Assembly: GCF_014646295.1 (NCBI RefSeq)
Contig: NZ_BMNE01000001.1
Location: 1,116,001-1,180,000 of the forward strand
Direction: 5' to 3'
Source of the DNA: Nocardia rhizosphaerihabitans
GTDB taxonomy: Bacteria > Actinomycetota > Actinomycetes > Mycobacteriales > Mycobacteriaceae
DNA length: 64,000 nt
In this document: positions 48,328 to 57,037 of the stretch, one piece after another
Numbering within the stretch: position 1 is the stretch's first letter
Layout: the number at the start of each line of letters is the position of its first letter
The notes under the pieces: model-generated
Told to the model about the DNA's origin: nothing
Database searches by the model: none
What the model saw: only the letters and a program-made list of their open reading frames with translations
Made by a program: the position numbers and the translations under genes

Positions 48328-49034
48328 CTCGCCTGGAGGCGGTGATCTTCGATGTCGACGGCACCCTGGTCGACAGCGAACGCGACGGTCACCGGGTCGC
48401 GTTCAACGCGGCGTTCGCCGAGGCCGGGCTACCCGACCGGTGGGACGTCGACTGCTACGGGCAGCTGCTGAAGATCGCGGGCGGCACGCACCGGATGACG
48501 TACTGGTTCGAGAGCACCGGCAGGCCACCCGCGCACGCCAGGGAGCTCGCGGAACGATTGCACCCCAGCAAGACACGGATCATGCGGCGACTGGTCGAAG
48601 ACGGGCAGATCCGGCCGAGGCCGGGCGCACGACAGCTCATCGAGCAGCTCACCGAACACGGTGTCGCGCTGCATGTGGCGACCACCGGCACCCGCGCCTG
48701 GGTGGAACCGTTGTTGCGGAACGCGTTCGGCGACGTCTTCGACACCGTCGTCACCGGAACCGAAGTACCCGACCTCAAACCAAGTCCCGCGGTGTACCTC
48801 GAGGTACTGGCCAGGACGGGCTGCGCTCCCGAACACGCCGTGGCCGTGGAGGACTCCGCCAACGGGGTCCTGGCCGCGACAGCCGCCCGATTGCGCTGTG
48901 TCGCAGCGCAGAACGCCTACACCCGCTCGCACGATCTGTCCGCAGCGACGCTGGTCGCCGATGGTCTCGACGACCCGGAACTCGTCAGCTGGTTCGACAC
49001 CCGGCTCGCCGAGGATCAGCGGCTGGAACGGTAG
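48324..49034 (+). CDS. cbbY: HAD superfamily phosphatase (CbbY-like)
   Basis: 236 residues. Motif I is [20 protein letters not shown] (Asp nucleophile near 10), motif [11 protein letters not shown], motif III Lys in [12 protein letters not shown] and motif [13 protein letters not shown]. The [19 protein letters not shown] cap pattern and coupling to transketolase are those of CbbY, which removes the misfire product xylulose-1,5-bisphosphate in RuBisCO-containing organisms. No RuBisCO gene is visible, so another sugar phosphate is possible. Confidence 0.85.
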   Translation: MTRLEAVIFDVDGTLVDSERDGHRVAFNAAFAEAGLPDRWDVDCYGQLLKIAGGTHRMTYWFESTGRPPAHARELAERLHPSKTRIMRRLVEDGQIRPRPGARQLIEQLTEHGVALHVATTGTRAWVEPLLRNAFGDVFDTVVTGTEVPDLKPSPAVYLEVLARTGCAPEHAVAVEDSANGVLAATAARLRCVAAQNAYTRSHDLSAATLVADGLDDPELVSWFDTRLAEDQRLER

Positions 49035-49128
49035 CGAGTCCCCGCGGAGATGCAGCTCGCCGCCGCCATCAGGATGGCGACGGCGTTATGCGAGGTCGAA
49101 CTGGGGTGGCGGCAGGGTCCCCGCCGCT

Positions 49129-50562
49129 TCAGAAGGCGGGAACCGGGGTTCCGGCAGGGGCGGGCTCGGTGGTGATGCCCGGGCGTCGCAAGACGGTGAC
49201 GCTGACGACCAGGGCCGTCGCCAGCAGCCCCGCCGCCACGGTGAACGCCAGCCGGTAACCGCTGGTCAGCGCCACGGGATCCGACACACCCACGGCGAGC
49301 TCGGTGCCGGTCCGCGCGGCGGCCAGGGTGGACAGGACCGCGATCCCGATCGCCATGCCGACCTGCTGGGTGGTGTTGAACAGCCCCGAGGCCAGCCCGG
49401 CATCGTCGGCCGCGGCACCCGACATGCCCAGTCCGGTGAGCGCGGGCAGGACCAGTCCGCCGCCGGCGATCAGCACCATCATCGGCAGCAGGTCGACAAC
49501 ATAGTCGGCCTGCACGGGAAGCCGGGTGAGCCACGCCATTCCGGCCAGCAGCAGCACCAGACCGGCGACGAGCACGGTGCGTTCACCGAAGCGGGTGATG
49601 AGCCGGGCCGAGGCGAACAGTGACACCCCGCCGATGGCAACGGCGGCGGGCAGCATGGCCAAACCGGTCTGCAAAGCGTTGTAGCCCAGCACCTTCTGCA
49701 GGTAGAGCGCGACGATGATCTGGAAGGCGAACATCGCCGACAGCGTCAGCATCTGCACCACATTGGCGCCGGACACGGTGCGGGAACGGAAGATTCGCAG
49801 GGGCAGCAGCGGATTACGGGCAGTCGCCTGACGGATGACGAACGCGCCCAGCAGCGCGGCGGCCAGCGCGCCGAGACCCACGGTGTGCAGCGAGTTCCAG
49901 CCGTACCGCTCGACCTCGACGACGGTGTAGATGCCGAGCATCAGACCGGAGGTCACCAGAACGGCACCGAGGACGTCGGCGCCCGCGGACCAGCCGAGCC
50001 CACGGTCGGCGGGCAGCGCCTTGACCGCGACCAGCACGGTCACGAGCCCGATCGGCACATTGATCAGGAAGATCCAGTGCCAGTTCAGCGCGTCGGTGAG
50101 CACGCCACCGAGCACCTGGCCGATCGAGGCGCCCGCGGCGCCGGTGAAGCTGAAGATGCCGATGGCCGTTGCCCGTTCACGCGGGCCGGGGAACATCGTC
50201 ACCAGGATGCCGAGCACCACCGAGGCGGCGATCGCGCTGCCGACGCCCTGCAGGAAACGGGCCGCGACCAGCATGGCCGGGCTGGTCGCCGCACCGGCCA
50301 GCAGCGATGCCGCGGTGAAGACGACGTTGCCGGTGAGGAACATCGTCTTGCGGCCGATCAGGTCACCCAGCCGGCCTGCCAGCAGGAGCAGGCCGCCGAA
50401 GGCGATCAGGTACGCGTTCACGGTCCAGCTCAGACCGGCGGGCGAGAAACCGAGGTCGTCCTGGATCGCCGGCATGGCGACGGTCACGATGCTGCCGTCG
50501 AGGATGGTCATCAGCGTCGCCGCCGACAGCACCGCGAGGGCGATGCGCTGTGAAGTGGTCAT
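49129..50562 (-). CDS. MFS multidrug exporter, DHA2 (EmrB/QacA) family
   Basis: 477 residues with about 14 TM segments. Motif A appears as LLLLAGRLGDLIGRKTMF and motif C near GQVLGGVLTDALNWHWIF. The N-terminus has the DHA2 signature MTILDGSIVTVAMPAIQDDL. The gene is downstream of a MarR gene on the same strand, with a palindrome between them, so drug-induced derepression is likely. The substrate is unknown. Confidence 0.9.
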   Translation of the reverse strand: MTTSQRIALAVLSAATLMTILDGSIVTVAMPAIQDDLGFSPAGLSWTVNAYLIAFGGLLLLAGRLGDLIGRKTMFLTGNVVFTAASLLAGAATSPAMLVAARFLQGVGSAIAASVVLGILVTMFPGPRERATAIGIFSFTGAAGASIGQVLGGVLTDALNWHWIFLINVPIGLVTVLVAVKALPADRGLGWSAGADVLGAVLVTSGLMLGIYTVVEVERYGWNSLHTVGLGALAAALLGAFVIRQATARNPLLPLRIFRSRTVSGANVVQMLTLSAMFAFQIIVALYLQKVLGYNALQTGLAMLPAAVAIGGVSLFASARLITRFGERTVLVAGLVLLLAGMAWLTRLPVQADYVVDLLPMMVLIAGGGLVLPALTGLGMSGAAADDAGLASGLFNTTQQVGMAIGIAVLSTLAAARTGTELAVGVSDPVALTSGYRLAFTVAAGLLATALVVSVTVLRRPGITTEPAPAGTPVPAF

Positions 50563-50576
50563 GAAGCGACCGTACT

Positions 50577-50600
50577 AGATAGTTTCGTTGCAGACAATCT
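50577..50600. promoter_or_regulatory. MarR operator, copy 1 (between marR and the exporter gene)
   Basis: A 24-bp imperfect palindrome with half-sites AGATAGT and ACAATCT. Positions 50580-50600 share the pattern TAGTTTCGTT-N2-AGA-Y-AATCT with the copy at 51096-51116. It lies 15 bp ahead of the exporter start. Confidence 0.7.
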
Positions 50601-50608
50601 ATTACGGA

Positions 50609-51085
50609 CTATTGCCTCGCACGACGCGCGGGCGCAGCCTCGACCGCGGTCGACAAATGACCCTCCACCAGCAGATTCAGTGCGCGAACCAGGGTTTCGC
50701 GCTCCGCCTTGGGCAGCGACCCGAGGGCGGCCTCATGCACGCCGTCGACGATTTCGGTGCTGCGCGCGGCGAGCTGCGCCCCTTCGGGCGTGACCGCGAT
50801 GATGCGAGCGCGGCGGTCGGTACTCGACGGCTTGCGCTCAGCCAACCCCGCCTTCTCCAGCGCGTCGACGGTGACGACCATCGTCGTCTTGTCCATGTCA
50901 CCGAGTTCGGCGAGCTGCGCCTGGGTGCGCTCGGCCTCGAGCGCGTGCACCAGCACGCAGTGCATGCGGGCGGTCAGGCCGATCTCGGCCAGCGCTGCCG
51001 CCATCTGGGTGCGCAGGACATGACTCGTCCGGTCGAGCAGGAAGGACAGGTCGGGTTCGGTACGGGTAGGCGCGAGAGCGGTCAT
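50609..51085 (-). CDS. MarR family transcriptional regulator
   Basis: 158 residues. The winged HTH is LAELGDMDKTTMVVTVDALEKAG followed by the wing SSTDRRARIIAVTPEG. It is co-directional with and 46 bp upstream of the DHA2 exporter gene. Copies of one palindromic element flank it at both promoters, which suggests it represses both itself and the exporter. Confidence 0.92.
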   Translation of the reverse strand: MTALAPTRTEPDLSFLLDRTSHVLRTQMAAALAEIGLTARMHCVLVHALEAERTQAQLAELGDMDKTTMVVTVDALEKAGLAERKPSSTDRRARIIAVTPEGAQLAARSTEIVDGVHEAALGSLPKAERETLVRALNLLVEGHLSTAVEAAPARRARQ

Positions 51086-51095
51086 ACGGCCACTC

Positions 51096-51116
51096 TAGTT
51101 TCGTTATAGATAATCT
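51096..51116. promoter_or_regulatory. MarR operator, copy 2 (upstream of marR)
   Basis: TAGTTTCGTT-AT-AGATAATCT lies 10 bp ahead of the marR start. It matches 50580-50600 at all but three positions, and the divergent monooxygenase promoter at 51207 is on the other side. Confidence 0.7.
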
Positions 51117-51206
51117 GCATCCATCCGCAATGGCGGAGGAATTTCGTCGGACCGCGGTCCGTTTAGGAGATGACCGGAGCAGACCGCATCCCGAAACGAG
51201 GTTCAC

Positions 51207-52217
51207 ATGGAACTGGGGCTGACCACCTTCGCCGAGCTGTACCCCACCGGCGACCGGCCCGCGCCGACCGCCGCGCAGCGCCTGCGCCAGGTCGTCGACG
51301 AGGCCGTCGCGACCGAGGCCGCCGGCCTGGATGTCTACGGCGTCGGCGAGCACCATCGCAAGGACTTCGCGGCCTCCTCCCCCGCCGTCGTGCTGGCGGC
51401 CGCGGCGGCCCGCACCGAGCGCATCCAGCTGACCAGCGCGGTGACCGTCCTCAGCTCCGACGATCCGGTCCGGGTCTACCAGGACTTCGCGACGCTGGAC
51501 GGCTTGTCGAACGGCCGGGCCGAGCTGATGGCCGGACGCGGGTCGTTCACCGAGTCGTTCCCCCTGTTCGGCTACAACCTCGCCGATTACGACGCACTGT
51601 TCGAGGAGAAGCTGGCCCTGCTGCTGCGGCTGCGCGCGGAGGATCCGGTGACCTGGTCGGGCCGGTTCCGCGCGCCACTGCGTGACGTCACGGTGTATCC
51701 GCGCACCGACGACCGGCCGCTGCCGGTGTGGATCGCGGTCGGCGGCAGCCCCGAATCGGTCATCCGCGCGGGTCTGCTCGGTCTGCCGCTGGCGATCGCG
51801 ATCATCGGCGGCCAGCCTGCGCGCTTCAAGCCGCTGGTCGAGTTGTATCACCGGGCGCTGGCCGAGGGCGGCCACGAGAAGCAGCCGGTGGCGGTGCACG
51901 CGCACGGTTATGTCGCGGACAGCGACGCGCAAGCCGTCGACGACTTCTACGCGCCGTACGCGCTGGCCATGTCGACCATCGGCCGCGAACGCGGCTGGGG
52001 CCCGATGACCCGCGAACAGTTCGATGCCCTGCGCTCGCAGAGCGGTTCCCTGTTCGTCGGCACGCCCGATTACGTGGCGGGCAAGATCGCCGAGGTCCGC
52101 GACACCCTCGGACTCGACCGGTTCATGCTGCACACCAGCGTCGGCACGCTCCCGCCGGAGCAGGTCCTGCACAGCATCGACCTGCTGGGCACGAAGGTGG
52201 CGCCGCAGGTGCGCTGA
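51207..52217 (+). CDS. LLM-class (luciferase-like) flavin-dependent oxidoreductase
   Basis: 336 residues. The TIM-barrel markers are MELGLTTFAELYP, VGEHHRKDF (EHH), LTSAVTVLSSDDPVRVYQDF and GRAELMAGRGSFTES. This is the bacterial luciferase-like monooxygenase family, using FMN or F420. A GAGG-type site precedes the ATG. It is divergent from marR at 50609 and may share its operator. Confidence 0.88.
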   Translation: MELGLTTFAELYPTGDRPAPTAAQRLRQVVDEAVATEAAGLDVYGVGEHHRKDFAASSPAVVLAAAAARTERIQLTSAVTVLSSDDPVRVYQDFATLDGLSNGRAELMAGRGSFTESFPLFGYNLADYDALFEEKLALLLRLRAEDPVTWSGRFRAPLRDVTVYPRTDDRPLPVWIAVGGSPESVIRAGLLGLPLAIAIIGGQPARFKPLVELYHRALAEGGHEKQPVAVHAHGYVADSDAQAVDDFYAPYALAMSTIGRERGWGPMTREQFDALRSQSGSLFVGTPDYVAGKIAEVRDTLGLDRFMLHTSVGTLPPEQVLHSIDLLGTKVAPQVR

Positions 52218-52249
52218 GCCGTTTGAGTACTTGCCATGTTCGGGGACCA

Positions 52250-52858
52250 CTATTCGAGTGCGGCGGCCTCGCCTGTCCTTCGCGCTTCTCGCCGTTCCCG
52301 GCGGCGGCGGAGATAGCGCCGGATGCGGCTGGCGCATGCGTACACGACCCACAACCCGATCGCGAGCAGCACCGCGGCGATCACCGCGGCCAGCACCGGG
52401 AAGAACATGGCGAGGGTGAGAATGCCTCCGACACCGAGGTCTTCGGCGGTGCTCAGCGCGATATTGGTGACCGGTTCGGGTGAGGTGTTGACCGCCATGC
52501 GAGTGCCCGCTTTGACGATGTGACTGGCCAAGGCGGTCGTCCCGCCGACCGCCGCGGCGAACAAAGCCGGCAGCGAATCATCCTGACCCGCGATCAAGGC
52601 CGACACCACCGCACCCGAGGCGGGCCGCACCACCGTATGCACGGCGTCCCAGAACGAGTCGAGGTACGGGATCTTGTCGGCGACGGCCTCGATCAGGAAC
52701 AGCACCCCCGCGGCGACGAGCACATCGGCCCGTTGGAGCCCCGGGGGCACGTCGTCGGTCCAGCCGATCCGGCCGAACAGCCCGAGCAGGAACACCACCG
52801 CATACGCGTTGATCCCGCTGGCCCAGCCCGCGGTGAAGATCAGAGGTAGCACCGACAC
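52250..52858 (-). CDS. DUF4126 integral membrane protein
   Basis: 202 residues from the GTG at 52858; ATG at 52945 would add 29 residues with no family similarity. The family N-terminus VSVLPLIFTAGWASGINAYA is present, then four to five TM segments (DVLVAAGVLFLIEAVADKIP, ILTLAMFFPVLAAVIAAVLL). The tail is very basic (RRYLRRRRERREARR). The function is unknown. Confidence 0.78.
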   Translation of the reverse strand: MSVLPLIFTAGWASGINAYAVVFLLGLFGRIGWTDDVPPGLQRADVLVAAGVLFLIEAVADKIPYLDSFWDAVHTVVRPASGAVVSALIAGQDDSLPALFAAAVGGTTALASHIVKAGTRMAVNTSPEPVTNIALSTAEDLGVGGILTLAMFFPVLAAVIAAVLLAIGLWVVYACASRIRRYLRRRRERREARRTGEAAALE

Positions 52859-52992
52859 CCGCTCAGCGTAGGCCCGCCGACCGACAGCTCGCGGTAGCTC
52901 GGCGACTGCGGCCTCGGGTGGCGTCCGCTCGGCAGGAACGGGCATGTGCGGCTTGCCGATCCGAGGGCGATCCAGCGGCATCGCGCCGAAAT

Positions 52993-53005
52993 CTAGCAAC
53001 GCTAG
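52993..53005. promoter_or_regulatory. Palindrome CTAGCAACGCTAG upstream of the DUF1772 gene
   Basis: A 13-bp palindrome with arms CTAGC/GCTAG. It is repeated with a different centre at 53043-53055, and a third imperfect copy (CTAGCGGGCAAATGCTA) lies between. They lie in the divergent gap between the DUF4126 and DUF1772 genes and look like operators. Confidence 0.55.
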
Positions 53006-53042
53006 ACACACTAGCGGGCAAATGCTACCGTTGCTTCAACAT

Positions 53043-53055
53043 CTAGCGATGCTAG
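53043..53055. promoter_or_regulatory. Palindrome CTAGCGATGCTAG upstream of the DUF1772 gene
   Basis: Same arms as the site at 52993 with centre GAT, 50 bp away (centre to centre). It ends 21 bp before the DUF1772 start and 7 bp before its GAGGGAG ribosome-binding site, so it could block initiation of transcription. Confidence 0.55.
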
Positions 53056-53075
53056 TTTCAGAAGAGGGAGCCCCA

Positions 53076-53552
53076 ATGCTCGTTGTCACCGGCCAGATCA
53101 TTGCCGCCGTCGCTGTTCTCGCCAATGCCGTCGTCTACGGCACCGATGTCTGCGGGGCCGTGATCATGCGGTCCGTCTACCGCAAGCTCGATGACGCGAC
53201 CGTGACCACGAGCGCGGGATGGGGCCACTACTACGGCGACAAACGCATGCCGGTGATCGGCGTGAGCGGTGTGGTCACCGCGGTGCTCACACTGCTGATC
53301 GCGCTGGTGGCCGGGCAGATCGGCGCCGCTGTCGCGGCAGGAATCACGGTGGCGGCCCTGCTGACCTGGCTCGCCTTCTACGTCCGCGTCGCCAAGCCGA
53401 TCAATACCCAACAGACCGCCGCCGCGCAGAGCGGCATCATTCCGCCCAATGCCCGTGCGCTACAGGACAAGTGGGACAGCATCCTGAAATACCGCGTCAC
53501 CCTGCAGTTCATCGCCATCGCCGGTCTGTGCGCCGCACTGATCCTGTTCTGA
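53076..53552 (+). CDS. DUF1772-type membrane protein
   Basis: 158 residues from the ATG at 53076, with GAGGGAG upstream. Four hydrophobic helices are seen (ITGQ/VVTGQIIAAVAVLANAVVYG, VVTAVLTLLIALVAGQIGAAV, AAVAAGITVAALLTWLAFYV, LQFIAIAGLCAALILF). The YRKLDDATVT..WGHYYG stretch is characteristic of DUF1772/anthrone oxygenase-like proteins. The function is unknown. A PPOX gene follows 42 bp downstream. Confidence 0.75.
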   Translation: MLVVTGQIIAAVAVLANAVVYGTDVCGAVIMRSVYRKLDDATVTTSAGWGHYYGDKRMPVIGVSGVVTAVLTLLIALVAGQIGAAVAAGITVAALLTWLAFYVRVAKPINTQQTAAAQSGIIPPNARALQDKWDSILKYRVTLQFIAIAGLCAALILF

Positions 53553-53594
53553 TCTCACCAGCGAAGCTCACCTGATCACCGAGGAGTAATCGAC

Positions 53595-53993
53595 ATGACC
53601 TTCACCAGCAATGAACAGCAGTTCCTCGCCGAGGCCGGGATCGGTCGCCTGGCCACCGTGTCCCCCGACGGCGTCGTGCAGAACAACCCGACCAACTACC
53701 GGGTGAACGCCGACGGCACCATCGACATCGGAGGCATGCGGATGCGCGCCACCCGCAAATACCGCAATGTCGAGGCGGGCAGCCGAGTGTCGTTCGTCAT
53801 CGACCAACAGGTTTCCCTGGAGCCCTATGTGATTCGCGGCATCGAGATACGCGGCACCGCCGAGGCGCTCGACGACGAGGAGCCACCGTTCCCACCCCAG
53901 GAACGCGCGATCATCCGAATCCACCCCGAACGGATCATCTCCTGGGGCATCGACGGCGGCCCCTTCGACTTCACCAGTCGCGACGCCGAATAG
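53595..53993 (+). CDS. PPOX-class F420-dependent oxidoreductase
   Basis: 132 residues. The split-barrel markers are MTFTSNEQQFLAEAGIGRLA, TVSPDGVVQNNPTNYRVN and GGMRMRATRKYRNVEAGSRV. Likely co-transcribed with the DUF1772 gene. A GAGGAG site precedes the ATG. The substrate is not known. Confidence 0.88.
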   Translation: MTFTSNEQQFLAEAGIGRLATVSPDGVVQNNPTNYRVNADGTIDIGGMRMRATRKYRNVEAGSRVSFVIDQQVSLEPYVIRGIEIRGTAEALDDEEPPFPPQERAIIRIHPERIISWGIDGGPFDFTSRDAE

Positions 53994-54072
53994 TGCAGGC
54001 CTTGTACGCGATCCCACCAGCCTTCGAGTGCGACTGGGCACCACGACTCCCCCACGTTGTTACCTTGGTTTC

Positions 54073-54177
54073 ATGGTCAGTGCGGCATCTGCCCGGCGGC
54101 GCGAAGAAGTCGCCATGCTGGCCGGTGTGAGATGCAGCCCCATGATTCGGCGCGGCGAGAGCGCGGATCGTGGTTGA
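54073..54177 (+). pseudogene. Remnant of an MmyB-type XRE helix-turn-helix gene
   Basis: A 34-codon frame reads MVSAASARRREEVAMLAGVR and then decays. RREEVAMLAGV is the conserved HTH entry of the MmyB-like family, which is intact in the gene at 56103. Nothing else of the family follows. The rest of 53994-54249 shows no gene. Confidence 0.6.
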
Positions 54178-54249
54178 TCGGTTAGGCAGTGGTCGAACCG
54201 CCAACATCGGTCCGCGGACCCGGGACACGGGGTCCGGCGCGGACGGATA

Positions 54250-54648
54250 TCACCCGGCGAACTTCGCGGCGGCCTGCACGGTGACCGGGGTGAAGAGGTT
54301 GATCAGGTTGCCGTCGGGATCGCGAAACAGCAACGACCGGTTCCCCCACGGCATCGTCGTGGGCTCGTTGACGAAATCCTCGACCGTATCTCGCAACCGC
54401 CGGTAATCGGCATCGACGTCGGGGACCAGGAATTCGATGATCGCCGTGTGATTGTCGGCGGGGTGCGCGCTACCCGCAGCGAACAGCGCCACGGTGCGGG
54501 TGCTTCCGATCGCGAGGGTGCCGGCCGGTGTGACGATCTCGGCGAAATCCGGTGTAGCCCAGTGTGCTTCGACGCCGGTCACGTGGTGATAGAAGCTGAC
54601 CAGCCGCTGGATGTCGTCAGTGATCAGACGTATCGAGACGAGCTTCAT
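54250..54648 (-). CDS. VOC (glyoxalase) family protein
   Basis: 132 residues. KLVSIRLITDDIQRLVSFYH opens the first module and FRDPDGNLINLFTP ends the second, typical for VOC enzymes. The ATG at 54648 has CAGGAG upstream. Divergent from the WYL-type regulator at 54752, which probably controls it. Confidence 0.88.
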   Translation of the reverse strand: MKLVSIRLITDDIQRLVSFYHHVTGVEAHWATPDFAEIVTPAGTLAIGSTRTVALFAAGSAHPADNHTAIIEFLVPDVDADYRRLRDTVEDFVNEPTTMPWGNRSLLFRDPDGNLINLFTPVTVQAAAKFAG

Positions 54649-54751
54649 TGTGTGCTCCTGCTGTCGGATGCGGCGGAGGTTCCACCGCCGCACGCCACGG
54701 TAGAGCCGATACCGGACAGTTTCCGCCCGGTATGGATGCGAGAATTTCCCG

Positions 54752-55765
54752 ATGACGCGCCCCACCGCCCGAGTGCTGGCCCTGCTCGAGCTGTTGCAGA
54801 CCGGCGGTACTCATACCGTCGGCGAACTCGCCGGACGGCTCGGCGTCGATGAGCGCACCGTCAGGCGATACGTCACACATCTCACCGACCTGGACATCCC
54901 GGTCCGATCGGTGCGTGGCCGCTACGGGGGATACCGGCTCGCTCCCGGATACCGAATGCCACCGCTGATGCTGACCGACGACGAGGCGGTGGCCGTATTA
55001 CTCGGACTCCTCACCAGCCGCGGCGCCGACCGGCCGACGGCGGCCGCCCGCGCAGCCGACAGCGCGACGGCCAAACTCCGCCGCGTCCTACCCCCACGTC
55101 TGACGGCCCGGCTGGACGCACTGATCGACACCGTCGAATTCACCGCCGACGCGCGCCCGGAAGTGGCCGTCGAGACGGCCGTCCTGCTCCGGCTCGCCGA
55201 GGCCACCCGCGAGCACCGACCGGTCGCAATCGGGTACACCGACCGAAACGGGCGTTCCAGCCAACGAACCGTGCACCCGTACGCGCTCGTCGACCACTCC
55301 GGCCGGTGGTATCTGACAGGGATGGACAGCAACAGCGACGAACTACGCCAGTTCCGGCTGGACCGCATCACCGCGGTGAGCACACAGCCCGGAACGTTCG
55401 CTCCGCCCGCCGAATTCGAGCCAGCCGCTCATCTGCTGTCCGCATTGGCCAACGCGCCCTATCGGCACGAGGTATCGGTCCGAGTCCAGGGCACACTCAC
55501 CCAGGTCCGCCCGCTGCTCCCTGCGACGATCGCGACCGTGCATGAGATCGACTCGCAGCCCGCTGACACCGACCCGTGGGTCCGGATCCGAATCCGCGCC
55601 GAACAACTCGACTGGATTCCCGCCCTGCTCGCCGGCCTGAACCGCCCGTTCATCATCGAGCACCCCGACACACTCAACGACGCCGTACGCGCCCTGGCCC
55701 GCCGACTCACCGCGGCCGCCGACGGCCGATCCAAACCCATAGGTAGCAGCCCGGACGCTCGGTAA
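54752..55765 (+). CDS. WYL-domain transcriptional regulator (YafY/DeoR-type HTH)
   Basis: 337 residues. The N-terminal HTH is RPTARVLALLELLQTGGTHTV to VDERTVRRYVTHL, with the family motif RGRYGGYRLAPG. The WYL domain is at about 140-215 (HPYALVDHSGRWYLTGMD) and is followed by a C-terminal WCX extension. WYL domains bind nucleotides or other ligands. It is divergent from the VOC gene. Confidence 0.9.
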   Translation: MTRPTARVLALLELLQTGGTHTVGELAGRLGVDERTVRRYVTHLTDLDIPVRSVRGRYGGYRLAPGYRMPPLMLTDDEAVAVLLGLLTSRGADRPTAAARAADSATAKLRRVLPPRLTARLDALIDTVEFTADARPEVAVETAVLLRLAEATREHRPVAIGYTDRNGRSSQRTVHPYALVDHSGRWYLTGMDSNSDELRQFRLDRITAVSTQPGTFAPPAEFEPAAHLLSALANAPYRHEVSVRVQGTLTQVRPLLPATIATVHEIDSQPADTDPWVRIRIRAEQLDWIPALLAGLNRPFIIEHPDTLNDAVRALARRLTAAADGRSKPIGSSPDAR

Positions 55766-55797
55766 TGCCGCTGATCGCGCGGGCTGTTCAGGGCCTC

Positions 55798-55940
55798 AGG
55801 AGTGCAGCGTCGGCCCTGCTCGCCGGGGTGAGATGTCGGTTGCGCAGTCTGTCTGTCCGGCTTGGTGCAACACCCGAGGGATGTTGATGACCGACCTGCA
55901 TCGTGCCGAGCTCGCTGAGTTTCTCAAGGCTCACCGCCAC
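55798..55940 (+). pseudogene. Decayed second copy of the MmyB-type HTH gene start
   Basis: Near 55800-55838 SAASALLAGVRCR repeats the relic at 54073 with an internal gap. At 55887 MTDLHRAELAEFLKAHR resembles the N-terminus of the intact gene at 56103 (RRAQLRDFLRSRRER), but the frame then drifts. The whole gap 55766-56102 (337 bp) holds only these fragments. Confidence 0.4.
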
Positions 55941-56102
55941 TGCCGTACGGCCTGTGCAGCACAAGCGTTACGTCGACCCACCGGCTGGCCACGCACAGCC
56001 CCGTCCTTTCGAGTGGCATCCGGATGCGATGTCTACCCTGTTCGACGGGCTCGATGCGCCGCCGGCGAGCGGCTCGACCAATGGCGCAGTTAGCTTGGTG
56101 GC

Positions 56103-56951
56103 ATGGCTGGTACAGCATCCGTCCACCGTCGCGCCCAGCTCCGGGATTTCCTGCGGTCGCGGCGGGAACGGGTTCGGCCCGGCGATGTCGGACTACCCGC
56201 GGCGGGTCGTCGACGGACGCCCGGCCTACGGCGCGAAGAAGTCGCCATGCTGGCCGGGGTCGGGGTGTCCTGGTACACGTGGCTCGAGCAGGGGCGCGAC
56301 ATCACGGTGTCGGGGGAAGTCCTCGATGCCGTGGCGGGGGTCTTGCGGTTGAGCGAGCCGGAGCGGGCGCACCTGTATCTACTCGCCGGGCTCAATCCGC
56401 CGCCCGCGAGCGGTTCGACGGGGACCGAGGTGACTCCTGAGATTCGTCAGCTCATCGATGGCTGGGAGCGTGGACCTGCCGTGGTGCGGGATCGGTACTG
56501 GAACATCCTGGCGTTCAACGTCATCGCCGGGCGGGTGTTCGGGTGTGAGGACGGCGAGCCGCACAACTGCCTGGTTACCTTCTTCACCAGTCCGCGCTAT
56601 CGCGGGCTGCCCGAGCTGTGGGATGCGGCGGCCCCCGGTGTTGTTGCCGCGTACCGTGCCGATGCAGCGCTCGCACCGCACGATGACGAATTTCACCGGG
56701 TGGCGCGCGAACTCGCTGCTGCCGAGCCGGAGTTCGCGCGGCTGTGGGAACGGCACGAGGTCGGTGCTCCGTTGCAAGCGGTGAATGCCCTCCGGCATCC
56801 CGAGGTCGGCGAGCTGTACTTCGACGCGACCACGCTGACCATCGCCGACCATCCGGATTGGTCGCTGGTGTTGTACAACCCGAGGCCGGGCTCCGATACC
56901 GCCGAGCGCCTCGCCCGCCTGCCGCGGCTGCGCCTGACCGAATCCGCCTGA
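56103..56951 (+). CDS. MmyB-like XRE family transcriptional regulator
   Basis: 282 residues. The N-terminal HTH has RRTPGLRREEVAMLAGVGVS and WYTWLEQGRDI, the signature of the family. The C-terminal MmyB domain (about 100-270) contains RYWNILAFNVIAG and LTIADHPDWSLVLYNPRPGS; it binds a fatty-acid-like ligand in related structures. The SDR gene 87 bp downstream is likely its target. Confidence 0.9.
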   Translation: MAGTASVHRRAQLRDFLRSRRERVRPGDVGLPAAGRRRTPGLRREEVAMLAGVGVSWYTWLEQGRDITVSGEVLDAVAGVLRLSEPERAHLYLLAGLNPPPASGSTGTEVTPEIRQLIDGWERGPAVVRDRYWNILAFNVIAGRVFGCEDGEPHNCLVTFFTSPRYRGLPELWDAAAPGVVAAYRADAALAPHDDEFHRVARELAAAEPEFARLWERHEVGAPLQAVNALRHPEVGELYFDATTLTIADHPDWSLVLYNPRPGSDTAERLARLPRLRLTESA

Positions 56952-57037
56952 CGCCCCCAGCCCGGAAAGCCTGGTGGTGCCACACCCCTGATAACTGCGC
57001 ACTGTCGGCGCGTCGGTCGAGCCGCCACGCTGAATCC

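Noticed and set aside
53994..54249. A small complete regulator gene
   Set aside because: Only 34 codons remain with one family motif; it lacks the second half of the helix-turn-helix and the MmyB domain, so I call it a remnant.
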